A stretch of DNA of 64,000 nt, taken from assembly GCF_025642155.1 (NCBI RefSeq), contig NZ_CP106798.1, forward strand, positions 7,564,001 to 7,628,000, written 5' to 3'. Below are positions 1-8,403 of this stretch, piece by piece. The notes beneath the pieces are model-generated. The model did not search any database and was not told the DNA's origin. It worked only from the letters and a program-made list of their open reading frames with translations. The DNA comes from Streptomyces sp. HUAS 15-9. GTDB taxonomy: Bacteria; Actinomycetota; Actinomycetes; Streptomycetales; Streptomycetaceae. A program made the position numbers and the translations under genes. The stretch's first letter is position 1; every line of letters begins with the position of its first letter.

Positions 1-186
1 CTTCACCAGCCCCTCGACCGCGCCGCCGCCCTCCGGCGTGAAGAACCGCTGCGCGACGACCGTCGCGAAATACCCGTAGACGGCGAACTCGTACCACTCG
101 ATGAAATTGCCCACCGACCCCGCGACCAGCGCCCTTACGGACGACGCCTGCTCCGGGGTCCGGCGATCTTCGAAAGTCAGCTTCAT
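1..186 (-). CDS. MFS transporter, metabolite:H+ symporter type (N-terminal fragment)
   Basis: Only the first 62 codons lie in the window; the gene continues past the left edge. The protein starts MKLTFEDRR and then carries GNFIEWYEF, the signature at the start of the first membrane segment in the metabolite:H+ symporter branch of the major facilitator superfamily (ProP, KgtP and citrate or dicarboxylate relatives). Membrane location and proton-coupled uptake of an organic acid or osmolyte follow from the family; the substrate cannot be told from this fragment. The ATG at 184-186 is the only start that precedes the motif at a normal distance. The gene diverges from the AAA/TPR gene at 368, leaving about 180 bp for two promoters. 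Confidence 0.8.
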   Translation of the reverse strand, partial: MKLTFEDRRTPEQASSVRALVAGSVGNFIEWYEFAVYGYFATVVAQRFFTPEGGGAVEGLVK

Positions 187-367
187 TCCCAGGCCTGTTG
201 ACGGTCCGACGACTCGACAGCGGCAGGTCCGGGCAGGCGCGCGTCGTCCTCACGCGCCCCTGTTCACCCGTCACGGCAACACGTGCCCGGAGCGGCCTCC
301 ACACAGCCAATCCGACGGTTACGCTCGGGGTCTGTACGTCATTCGGGCGACACCGGGGAGGTAACGG

Positions 368-3046
368 ATGACGGAGGCACGGCCCCCTGCGGCCGCTTCG
401 CCTTCCCTGTGGGAGCGCGACGCGGAGATCGCCGCCGTCACACAGGCGCTCGACGCCCTGTGCGCGGACCGCTCGTCCTCCGGGAACCTGCTCGTGTTCC
501 GTGGCGACGCCGGAATCGGCAAGACGGCGCTCCTGACCGAGACCCGCCGAATCGCCGAACGACGCGGCTGCACCGTATGGTCCACCCGCGGCGGCGAGAA
601 CCTGAAGTCCGTCCCGTTCAACGTGGTACGGCAGCTGCTGCAGCCCGCGCTGGTCTCGCTGATGCCACAGGAGGCCCGCGAGTACCTCGGCGACTGGTAC
701 GACATCGCGGGGCCCGCGCTCGGCATAACGGAGCCCGGTGAGCGGCAGGCCGACCCACAGGGCGTGTGCGACGGCCTGGTCGCCGCCGTCCGCCGACTGG
801 CCAAACGGGAGTGGCCGCTGGTGCTGCTCGTCGACGACGCGCACTGGGCCGACCAGGAGACCCTGCGCTGGCTCACCGCGTTCACCGAGCGCCTCGACGA
901 TCTGTCCGTCCTGGTCGTGGTCGCCCGCCGGCCCGGCGAGGTGTCCGGCGACATCGCCCGCTGCCTCGACGCGATCACCGCCACCGCGGGCCGCCCTGTC
1001 AGCAACCTCAGCGCCCTCACCCCGGACGCCACCGCCGGTCTCACCCGCGCCACCCTCGGCCGGCACGCCGACGCCCCGTTCTGCCGCGAGGTCTGGGCCG
1101 TCACCGGCGGCAACCCGTACGAGACCGTCGAACTCCTCGCCAAGGTGCAGGACAGCGACATCCACCCGGTGGAGGCCCACGCCGGCGAGCTCCGCCCTCT
1201 GAACCGCACCGCCCGCGGCGGCGGACTCGTCGCCCGGCTGGAGGGCCTCGGCATCGACGCCACCCGGTTCGCCTGGGCGGCCGCCATCCTCGGCACCGGC
1301 ATCACCGTGGACCTGGTCGCCCAGCTCGCCACCATGAGCATGGACGACGCCGAACGCTGTGCCGAACTGCTGTGCGGCGCCCGCATCCTCACCACGCCCG
1401 ACCCCGCCGCCGCCCGGCCCGACGACGGCGACCTGGAGTTCGTCCACCCGCTGATCGCCTCCGCCGTCTACAACTCCATCCCCGAGGCCCTGTGCACCGC
1501 CATGCACGGCATCGCCGCCCAGGTCGTCACCGACTCCGGGCGCGGTGCCGCGGCGGCTTCCCGGCACCTGCTGCAGGTGCACCCGGACGACGACGAGGAA
1601 CTCGTCGAGCAGCTGCGCGAGGCGGCCCGGGAACACCTCGCCGTCGGCGCCCCGGACGCGGCCCGCCGCTGTCTGGAACGCGCTCTGGTCGAACCGCCCG
1701 CGCCCGAGGTCCACGCGCGCGTGCTCTACGAACTGGGCTGCGCCACGCTCCTGACCGCTCCCGCGACCACGATCGACCATCTGCAGAGCGCGCTCGGCAT
1801 GCCCGGCCTCGACGGCGACGAACGCGTCGACGCCGTCTTCCGCCTCTCCCAGGCACTGCTCCACAACAACCAGCTGGAGGAGGCCGTCCGCACGGTGGAG
1901 GCCGAGGCCGCCCGCCACGAACCCGGGCCCGCCCGGCTGCGGCTGCAGGCCGTGCACCTCATGTGGGAGGGCATCCACGGCGAGGCCGCCGCACCCGGCC
2001 GCTCCGCACGACTCGCCGACCTCGCCCGGACCTGCACCGGCCGCGACAACTCCGAGCGCGCCCTGCTGATCCTGCGCGGCTTCGACGCGATGACCCACGG
2101 CGAGAGCGTGGAGGAGGTCGTCGAACTGTGCGACCGCGCCCTCGTGAACGGCCGACTCGCCCCCGGTCTGGGCTGGACCGACACCGAGTGGGGCGTCGAA
2201 CTGCTGATGATGCTGGGCAGCGCGTACACCTACGCCGACCGGCTCGACCGCGCCGAGAGCCTGTTCGCCGAGGCATTGCGCGCCTACACGACCGCGGGCT
2301 GGAGCGGCGGCCATCTCTCCCTGGCGAACGCGTTCCTCGGCCTCGCCTACCGTCGGCAGGGCCGCCTCAGGGACGCGGAGAGCATCCTGCGCGAGTCCCT
2401 CGCACTGGCCGAACGCGTCGGCCGCGGACTGCCCCTGTACTGGTCGGCGACCAGCGGGCTCGTCGACACGCTGCTGGCCCGCGGCCATGTGGACGAGGCC
2501 CGGGCGGTGGCCGAGCGGTACGGCTTCGCACCGCCCTACCCGTCGACGATCGTGCTGCCCGACACCCGCTCCGTGCGCGGTCGGCTGCTGCTCGCCCTCG
2601 GCCGTACCGAGGAGGGCATCAACGAACTGGAGGCGGCCGGGAAGACGGCGGCCGCCCGGGGCGGCCACCATCCGGTCCTCGCGCCCTGGGCCGTCGACCT
2701 CGCCAAGGCCCTCACCGCGCAGGATCCGCCGCGCGCCGCCCGGCTCGCCACCGAGGCCCGCCGCCAGGCCGAGCGCCTCGGCACGGACACCGCCATCGGC
2801 GAGGCCCTGCGCTGCGCGGCCGCCCTGGAGACCGGACAGCGAGCGGTACGGCTGGCCGCGCAGGCCGTCGCCTACCTGGAGGCCTCGCCCTGCCAGTACG
2901 AACACGCCGCCGCCCGCGTCGAGTACGGCATCGCGGCCCGTTCCGTCGCCGAACTCAACCGGGGCATGGCACTCGCGCGCTCGTGCGGGGCGGACGGGCT
3001 GGTGGCGCAGGCCGGACAGGCACTGGAGACGGGCGGCCTCAGCTGA
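368..3046 (+). CDS. Large AAA ATPase with TPR-like region, LuxR/LAL-like but lacking an HTH
   Basis: This 892-residue protein has a Walker A motif GDAGIGKT at residues 46-53 and a Walker B-like LLVDDAHWAD near residue 155. That is the arrangement of the STAND/LAL ATPases that normally drive a C-terminal LuxR helix-turn-helix. From about residue 400 onward it is made of Ala/Glu/Arg-rich helical repeats resembling tetratricopeptides. The C terminus ends at AGQALETGGLS, and no LuxR-type helix-turn-helix is visible, although the length is close to that of full LAL regulators. It may sense a ligand and act on a protein partner rather than on DNA, or it may have lost its DNA-binding end; I infer nothing more specific. 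It converges on the SDR gene with only 10 bp between stops. Confidence 0.7.
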   Translation: MTEARPPAAASPSLWERDAEIAAVTQALDALCADRSSSGNLLVFRGDAGIGKTALLTETRRIAERRGCTVWSTRGGENLKSVPFNVVRQLLQPALVSLMPQEAREYLGDWYDIAGPALGITEPGERQADPQGVCDGLVAAVRRLAKREWPLVLLVDDAHWADQETLRWLTAFTERLDDLSVLVVVARRPGEVSGDIARCLDAITATAGRPVSNLSALTPDATAGLTRATLGRHADAPFCREVWAVTGGNPYETVELLAKVQDSDIHPVEAHAGELRPLNRTARGGGLVARLEGLGIDATRFAWAAAILGTGITVDLVAQLATMSMDDAERCAELLCGARILTTPDPAAARPDDGDLEFVHPLIASAVYNSIPEALCTAMHGIAAQVVTDSGRGAAAASRHLLQVHPDDDEELVEQLREAAREHLAVGAPDAARRCLERALVEPPAPEVHARVLYELGCATLLTAPATTIDHLQSALGMPGLDGDERVDAVFRLSQALLHNNQLEEAVRTVEAEAARHEPGPARLRLQAVHLMWEGIHGEAAAPGRSARLADLARTCTGRDNSERALLILRGFDAMTHGESVEEVVELCDRALVNGRLAPGLGWTDTEWGVELLMMLGSAYTYADRLDRAESLFAEALRAYTTAGWSGGHLSLANAFLGLAYRRQGRLRDAESILRESLALAERVGRGLPLYWSATSGLVDTLLARGHVDEARAVAERYGFAPPYPSTIVLPDTRSVRGRLLLALGRTEEGINELEAAGKTAAARGGHHPVLAPWAVDLAKALTAQDPPRAARLATEARRQAERLGTDTAIGEALRCAAALETGQRAVRLAAQAVAYLEASPCQYEHAAARVEYGIAARSVAELNRGMALARSCGADGLVAQAGQALETGGLS

Positions 3047-3056
3047 CCACGCCGCC

Positions 3057-3848
3057 TCAGATCGCCAGCAGCTGCTCGGTGACCGCTTGCAGGCGCTTGC
3101 GCACCTCGGGGTCGTACGTCCCCTCGTGCGCCCTGGCCGGCCGCGCGCCGTCGAAATAGCCGCCCGAGCCCAAGTCCCCGGTGGCCAGGGCCAGTACGCC
3201 CGTCGCTCCGTCCGCGACCGTGTTCCAGGGCGTGATCCCGCCCTCGCGGACCATCGCGGTGTCCATATAGGTCGCGGGGTGCAGCACATTGACCGACACA
3301 CCGCTGCCGGCCAGCTCCTCCGCGAGCGAGAACGTATGGGCGGCGAGGGCGAACTTGCTGCGGCAGTACGCCGACACACCGCTGTAGCCGCGGGTGAGCT
3401 CCGGGTCGGCGAAGTCGAGCGGCTCCTGGCCGACCGAGCCGACATTGACGATCCGGGACGGCGTGTTCGCGCGCAGCACCGGCAGCAGGGCGCGGGTCAG
3501 CACCACGGGGGCGAGATAGTTCACCGCCAGCCGCAGCTCGTGCCCGTCGGCGCTCAGTTCGCGGCCGGAGCCACGCGGCCCGGCGCCCACCCCGGCGTTG
3601 TTGATCAGCACGTCGAGCCAGGGCCGCGCCTTCGCCACCCGGGCGCCCAGCTCGCGGACCTGCGCCAGCGAAGCGAGGTCCGCGACGAACCCTTCGGCCT
3701 CACCCTCGGCGCGCAGCTCCTCGACGAGCCGCCGCGTCCGTTCCGGGTCACGTCCGTGGGCGAGCACGACATGCCCGGAGCGGACCAGCTCGAAGGCGAC
3801 GTACCGGCCGAGTCCGGAGGTGGCACCGGTGATCAGAACAGTGGACAT
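3057..3848 (-). CDS. SDR-family NAD(P)-dependent oxidoreductase
   Basis: This is a 263-residue classical short-chain dehydrogenase. The cofactor-binding TGATSGLG is at residues 7-14, NNAGV is near residue 86, a Ser is in the VGSVG stretch, and the catalytic pair appears as YCRSK near residue 160. It starts at ATG (3846-3848) with nothing unusual upstream. The protein resembles the retinol-dehydrogenase/oxidoreductase-like SDRs common in actinomycetes; the substrate is unknown. It is a single gene, convergent with the AAA/TPR gene and followed upstream by the DUF3048 lipoprotein gene on the same strand 68 bp away, so co-transcription is possible but not shown. Confidence 0.85.
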   Translation of the reverse strand: MSTVLITGATSGLGRYVAFELVRSGHVVLAHGRDPERTRRLVEELRAEGEAEGFVADLASLAQVRELGARVAKARPWLDVLINNAGVGAGPRGSGRELSADGHELRLAVNYLAPVVLTRALLPVLRANTPSRIVNVGSVGQEPLDFADPELTRGYSGVSAYCRSKFALAAHTFSLAEELAGSGVSVNVLHPATYMDTAMVREGGITPWNTVADGATGVLALATGDLGSGGYFDGARPARAHEGTYDPEVRKRLQAVTEQLLAI

Positions 3849-3916
3849 GTCTCCACCCTAGGCACGCTCCGGCACGGGCTGCGCGGTGCCGCTGGGCCAG
3901 GCCCGGGAGGGGCGCC

Positions 3917-4900
3917 CTAGTCGGACCGCGCGAACACCACCCACACCTGGCCCTTCGCGAAGTTCATGGGCGTGCCGTCGGCGGTGGTGAACTCCGTGCC
4001 GTCGGCCGCGGCCGTGCGGGTCCAGGTCGCGTCGAAGGCGCGCCCGTCCCGCAGCACCTCCGCCTTCCCCGTGCCCACTGTCTCGGTGTACGGCGTGTTG
4101 TTGCCGAGGACGTCGTGGTACGCGGACTCGCGCACCTTCACGTACTGCACGACGACCGTCGCGGGGGCCAGCCGCTTCCCGTCGGCCGTCTTCGTGGGCG
4201 TGCCGTCCATCCCGACCAGCCAGCGGTGCCGGTCGGCGGACCAGGTGAAGCTGAACTCGGCCACGGGATAGCGCACGGTGCGCGAGGTCTCGGCCCGCCC
4301 GCCCGCCGGTGCCGTGCCGTAGTGGAAGCCGGTGGTCAGCGCGGCCGCGCCCGGCGTGGCGGACAGCAACCGGTCCGGGTGCAGATAGAGGTTGTGCGGC
4401 GCCGCCTTGTCACCGCCGCGGAAGAAGGCGTCGGACGCGTTGCCGGGTGTCTCCGGTCGTAGCGGTGCCTTGTCGATCAGCGGCAGCAGCTTGGTCTGTG
4501 CCCCCGAGAAGGCGAGCGTCGGACGGTCGAACTGGCGCAGCAGCTCCAGATCGGACTCGCGGGCGCTGCGCACCGGCCCGATGACCTTCGGCAGCTTGGT
4601 CGCGTACACCGCCATCAGCCGGCTCAGCCCGCCCTCGACCTGCTCCGCGTACACGACGTCCGCGGAGTCCAGCCCCGTCTGCGGGCGGGCCGCGGGCACA
4701 TTGTCGATCTTCACGGCGAGCACGTGGCCGGTGCCGCCGCGCGGGGCCGGCCCGCTGGTCCGGCCGAGGCCGTCGTCGACCGGGCCGGGGCCGTGTCCCG
4801 ACGTACAGCCCGCCGCGAGAGAAACCGTCAACGCGACGCCCAGAAATGCTGTCGTCATCGCTCTCGTCGTGGCGCGTAGTGTGCGCGCTCTGTGCCCCAT
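3917..4900 (-). CDS. DUF3048 (YerB-like) lipoprotein
   Basis: The N terminus has a basic stretch (MGHRARTLRATTR), a hydrophobic core (FLGVALTVSL) and AAGC, a lipobox-like site, so the mature protein is probably a membrane-anchored lipoprotein facing outward. The rest matches the DUF3048 family (YerB of Bacillus): an early AVKIDN-type segment and a long conserved middle with RSARESD and GGDKAAPHNLYLHPD. The family has no established reaction. A GTG 24 bp further upstream (4924) is in frame; I prefer the ATG at 4900 because it gives a normal signal peptide length of about 30 residues before the Cys. The 3-prime end lies 68 bp upstream of the SDR start. Confidence 0.8.
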   Translation of the reverse strand: MGHRARTLRATTRAMTTAFLGVALTVSLAAGCTSGHGPGPVDDGLGRTSGPAPRGGTGHVLAVKIDNVPAARPQTGLDSADVVYAEQVEGGLSRLMAVYATKLPKVIGPVRSARESDLELLRQFDRPTLAFSGAQTKLLPLIDKAPLRPETPGNASDAFFRGGDKAAPHNLYLHPDRLLSATPGAAALTTGFHYGTAPAGGRAETSRTVRYPVAEFSFTWSADRHRWLVGMDGTPTKTADGKRLAPATVVVQYVKVRESAYHDVLGNNTPYTETVGTGKAEVLRDGRAFDATWTRTAAADGTEFTTADGTPMNFAKGQVWVVFARSD

Positions 4901-5009
4901 GCCCACCGTCGCCACCGTTGCCACCAGGTCCGTGCCGTCGATTGTGCGCTCATCAGTTCATTGATGGCCATACCCCCGTGATTCTGATCGAGCTTGGCGA
5001 TTGGGCCGG

Positions 5010-6080
5010 TCAGCCGGGGCTGCCGAGGATCTCCGCGAGGTCGTAGCGCACCGGTTCCTCCAACTGGGCGTAGGTGCAGCTCTCCGGGGTGCGGTCCGGG
5101 CGCCAGCGGCGGAAGCGGGACGTGTGCCGGAAGCGGACCCCGTTCTCCATGTGGTCGTACGCCACCTCGGCCACCCGCTCCGGCCTGAGCGGCACCCAGG
5201 ACAGGTCCTTCTTGCCCGACCAGCGGCTGGGTGCCCCGGGCAGCCGGGCCGTCTCGTGCGCGGCCTCCTGCGACCAGGCCGCCCACGGATGCCCGGCCGT
5301 ATCCGTCATACGCAGCGGCTCCAGCTCCTCGACCAGCTCGGCGCGGCGCTTCATCGCGAACGCGGCGGACACGCCCACGTGCTGGAGGGCGCCCTGGTCG
5401 TCGTACAGACCGAGCAGCAGCGAGCCCACCACCGGACCGCTCTTGTGGAAGCGGTAGCCCGCCACGACGACATCCGCCGTACGCTCGTGCTTGATCTTGA
5501 ACATCGCCCGCTCGTCCTGCAGATAGCGCACGCCGGGCGGCTTGGCGACGACCCCGTCCAGGCCCGCCCCCTCGTACTGCTCGAACCACTGCCGCGCCAC
5601 GTCGATATCGGTCGTCGCCGGCGCCAGATGGACGGGCGCCGTCACCCCGGACAGCGCCCTGGCGAGCAGCGCCCGGCGGTCCGTCAGTGGAACGTCCAGC
5701 AGTGACTCGTCGGCCAGGGCCAGCAGGTCGAACGCGACGAAGGAGGCGGGCGTCCGCTCCGCCAGCATGCGCACCCGGGAGTCCGCCGGGTGGATGCGCT
5801 CGGTCAGCGCGTCGAAGTCGAGCCGCCCCTCCCGGGCGATCACGATCTCGCCGTCCAGCACACAGCGCGCGGGCAACCGCTCCTTCAACACCGCGACCAG
5901 CTCAGGAAAGTACCTGGTCAACGGCTTCCCGGTACGGCTGCCGAGCTCCACCTCGTCCCCGTCACGGAACACGATCGCCCGGAAGCCGTCCCACTTCGCC
6001 TCGTAGTGCATGTCCGGCGGGATCTTCGCCACCGACTTGGCGAGCATCGGCTTCACGGGCGGCATCACCGGCAGATCCAT
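5010..6080 (-). CDS. ligC: ATP-dependent DNA ligase, LigC/LigD-ligase type
   Basis: A 356-residue ATP-dependent DNA ligase. The nucleotidylation motif KWDGFR places the AMP-accepting lysine at residue 29; later motifs include LDGEIV, FVAFDLL, GLDGVVAK and a terminal FKIKHERTADVVVAGYR. It has the adenylation and OB domains only, with no polymerase or nuclease domains, as in stand-alone LigC or the ligase part of mycobacterial LigD. It is divergent from the polymerase/primase gene at 6154 with 73 bp between starts, so the two parts that are fused in LigD are encoded side by side here. I recall S. coelicolor SCO6707 and SCO6709 as the matching pair, without having checked. No ku gene is in the window. 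Confidence 0.9.
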   Translation of the reverse strand: MDLPVMPPVKPMLAKSVAKIPPDMHYEAKWDGFRAIVFRDGDEVELGSRTGKPLTRYFPELVAVLKERLPARCVLDGEIVIAREGRLDFDALTERIHPADSRVRMLAERTPASFVAFDLLALADESLLDVPLTDRRALLARALSGVTAPVHLAPATTDIDVARQWFEQYEGAGLDGVVAKPPGVRYLQDERAMFKIKHERTADVVVAGYRFHKSGPVVGSLLLGLYDDQGALQHVGVSAAFAMKRRAELVEELEPLRMTDTAGHPWAAWSQEAAHETARLPGAPSRWSGKKDLSWVPLRPERVAEVAYDHMENGVRFRHTSRFRRWRPDRTPESCTYAQLEEPVRYDLAEILGSPG

Positions 6081-6153
6081 GCTCCGATTCTGCGCGCATA
6101 CCGCGGCTGCCGCCCGGTGTGCGAGGTGTGCGGGGTACGCCTACCGTGGCCGC

Positions 6154-7188
6154 ATGGGTGACGCGGTGGAACTGGAGGCGGGCGGCCGGACCGTGCGGCT
6201 GTCCAGCCCGGACAAGGTCTTCTTCCCGGAGCGCGGTTTCACCAAGCTGGACCTGGCCCGGTACTACATCGCGGTCGGCCCCGGCATCCTGCGCGCCCTG
6301 CGCGACCGCCCCACCACCCTGGAGCGCTATCCGGACGGGGTGACCGGCGAGTCCTTCTTCCAGAAGCGGGCGCCCAAGAACATGCCCGACTGGATCCCCA
6401 CCGCCCACATCACCTTTCCCAGCGGCCGCTCCGCGGACGAGATGTGCCCCACGGAGGAGGCCGCCGTCGTGTGGGCCGCGCAGTTCGGCACCCTCACCTT
6501 CCACCCCTGGCCGGTGCGCCGCACCGACGTCGACCGCCCCGACGAGCTCCGCATCGACCTCGACCCGCAGCCCGGCACCGATTTCGACGACGCCGTCCGC
6601 GCCGCCCACGAACTGCGCGCCGTCCTCGACGAGTTCGGCGGACTGCGCGGCTGGCCCAAGACCTCCGGCGGGCGCGGGCTGCATGTCTTCGTGCCCATCG
6701 AACCGCGCTGGACCTTCACCCAGGTGCGCCGGGCCGCGATCGCCGTGGGCCGGGAGATGGAACGCCGGATGCCGGACCACGTGACGATCAAGTGGTGGAA
6801 GGAGGAACGCGGCGAGCGCATCTTCATCGACTACAACCAGACCGCCAGGGACCGCACCATCGCCTCCGCCTATTCCGTACGTCCCCGCCCGCACGCCCCG
6901 GTCTCGGCCCCCCTGCGCTGGGACGAAGTGGGCGAGGCCCACCCCCGGGACTTCGATCTCGCGACCATGCCCGCCCGCTTCGCCGAACTCGGCGACGTAC
7001 ACGCCGACATGGACGACCACGCCTACTGCCTCGACGCCCTGCTCGAACTCGCCCGCAAGGATGAATATGACCACGGCCTGGGCGACCTGCCCTATCCGCC
7101 CGAGTACCCGAAGATGCCCGGCGAGCCCAAACGCGTCCAGCCGAGCCGGGCACGACGCGAGAAGCAGCAGCCACCATCGGACGGGTGA
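6154..7188 (+). CDS. LigD-type polymerase/primase domain protein
   Basis: A 344-residue archaeo-eukaryotic-primase-type polymerase of the LigD PolDom family, which fills or extends DNA ends with NTPs during nonhomologous end joining. Visible features are LSSPDKVFFPE near the start, FFQKRAPKNMP, the metal-binding RIDLDPQPGTDF (DxD) near residue 132, and TSGGRGLHVFVP near residue 170. I chose ATG 6154: the conserved protein begins there (MGDAVELEAGG), and the in-frame extension upstream would overlap the divergent ligase promoter. The neighbouring divergent ligase suggests joint action in end repair. The C terminus ends in a basic, Lys/Arg-rich tail. Confidence 0.9.
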   Translation: MGDAVELEAGGRTVRLSSPDKVFFPERGFTKLDLARYYIAVGPGILRALRDRPTTLERYPDGVTGESFFQKRAPKNMPDWIPTAHITFPSGRSADEMCPTEEAAVVWAAQFGTLTFHPWPVRRTDVDRPDELRIDLDPQPGTDFDDAVRAAHELRAVLDEFGGLRGWPKTSGGRGLHVFVPIEPRWTFTQVRRAAIAVGREMERRMPDHVTIKWWKEERGERIFIDYNQTARDRTIASAYSVRPRPHAPVSAPLRWDEVGEAHPRDFDLATMPARFAELGDVHADMDDHAYCLDALLELARKDEYDHGLGDLPYPPEYPKMPGEPKRVQPSRARREKQQPPSDG

Positions 7189-7225
7189 CGACCCCATCCC
7201 GGCCCGCAACTCCCTCTCCCATGAC

Positions 7226-7237
7226 GAGAGCGCTCTC
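7226..7237. promoter_or_regulatory. Palindromic LacI-type operator
   Basis: GAGAGCGCTCTC is a perfect 12-bp palindrome whose central AGCGCT matches operators of LacI/GalR-family sugar regulators in Streptomyces (for example the CebR class). It sits 57 bp upstream of the regulator start at 7295, so autoregulation is the simplest reading (inference). Confidence 0.7.
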
Positions 7238-7294
7238 ACCCCGCCCCCCGCACGGGGATATCCTGATCCGCAATCGCCGATGAGGAGTCCCGAA

Positions 7295-8335
7295 GTGACC
7301 GAGACAGCGCCACGTCCCACGTTGGAGGCCGTGGCCGCGCGGGCGGGGGTGTCGCGGGCCACCGTGTCCCGGGTGGTCAACGGTGGGGACGGAGTCAGGG
7401 AGCCGCTGGTGGAGCGGGTCCGGCGGGCGGTCGAGGAACTCGGCTACGTCCCCAACCAGGCCGCGCGCAGCCTGGTGACGAAGCGGCACGACGCCGTCGC
7501 CGTGGTCATCGCCGAACCTGAGACCAGGGTCTTCGCCGACCCCTTCTTCGCCTTGCAACTGCGCGGGATCAGCAAGGAGCTGACGGCGCACGACAACCAG
7601 CTCGTCCTGTTGCTGACCGAGGGCCGGGACGACCACGCGCGCGTGGCCCGCTATCTCGCCGGAGGCCATGTCGACGGCGCGCTCGTCTTCTCGCTGCACC
7701 TCGACGATCCGCTGCCCGGGCTGATCCGGGGCGCGGGCGTGCCCACGGTGTTCGGCGGCCGGCCCGGCTGGAACCACGGCACGCCCGACGCGGTGTACGT
7801 CGACAGCGACAACCGGGGCGGGGCCCGCGAGGCCGTACGCCATCTCGTCGGCCTCGGCCGGAGGCGGATCGCGCACATCACCGGCGCCCTCGACCAGACC
7901 TCCGCGGTGGACCGGCTCGACGGGTTCCGGGACGTGATGGCGGACGCCGATCCGCTGCTGATCGTGGAGAGCGACTTCACCCCGGCCGGCGGCGAGCGCG
8001 CCATGCGGGAACTCCTCGACCGCTGCCCGGACGTGGACGCGGTGTTCGCCGCGAACGACCTCGGCGCCTCCGGAGCGCTGCGCGTACTGCGCGCGAGCGG
8101 ACGGAGGGTGCCCGAGGACGTCGCCGTGATCGGCTTCGACGACATGCTGCCCGTCGCCGAACAGACCGACCCGCCCCTGACCACGATCCGTCAGGACATA
8201 GAGGAGATGGGACGGTTGATGGCCCGCCTCCTGCTGCGTGGCCTGGACCGCGGGGCGACCCGCGAGGATTCCGCGGCGGACGCGCCCTCCGGTGTCATCC
8301 TGCCGACGACGCTGGTACGGCGCGCCTCCGCGTAG
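7295..8335 (+). CDS. LacI-family transcriptional regulator
   Basis: A 346-residue regulator. The N-terminal helix-turn-helix and hinge helix read TLEAVAARAGVSRATVSRV, then VVNGG and PNQAARSLV, the standard LacI/GalR arrangement. The rest is a periplasmic-binding-protein-like sugar domain with VDGALVFS, GRRRIAHITG and the conserved DVAVIGFDD and PLTTIRQD near the end. I chose GTG 7295 because GAGGAG at 7282-7287 is a well-placed ribosome binding site; ATG 7280 is an in-frame alternative. No sugar transporter or glycosidase is adjacent, so its regulon must be elsewhere if it controls carbohydrate use. The operator-like palindrome at 7226-7237 suggests self-repression. Confidence 0.9.
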   Translation: MTETAPRPTLEAVAARAGVSRATVSRVVNGGDGVREPLVERVRRAVEELGYVPNQAARSLVTKRHDAVAVVIAEPETRVFADPFFALQLRGISKELTAHDNQLVLLLTEGRDDHARVARYLAGGHVDGALVFSLHLDDPLPGLIRGAGVPTVFGGRPGWNHGTPDAVYVDSDNRGGAREAVRHLVGLGRRRIAHITGALDQTSAVDRLDGFRDVMADADPLLIVESDFTPAGGERAMRELLDRCPDVDAVFAANDLGASGALRVLRASGRRVPEDVAVIGFDDMLPVAEQTDPPLTTIRQDIEEMGRLMARLLLRGLDRGATREDSAADAPSGVILPTTLVRRASA

Positions 8336-8337
8336 GC

Positions 8338-8374
8338 CCCCGGCCCGGTCCCCGTTGCTGGGGGCGGGCCGGGG
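8338..8374. terminator. Bidirectional hairpin terminator
   Basis: CCCCGGCCCG (8338-8347) pairs perfectly with CGGGCCGGGG (8365-8374), and an inner CCCC/GGGG extends the stem. It lies between the convergent lacI-type and VOC genes and probably serves both. There is no clear T-run, as is usual in Streptomyces. Confidence 0.65.
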
Positions 8375-8403
8375 TGCTCACCCCCCGCCGGGGATGCCGG
8401 GTC

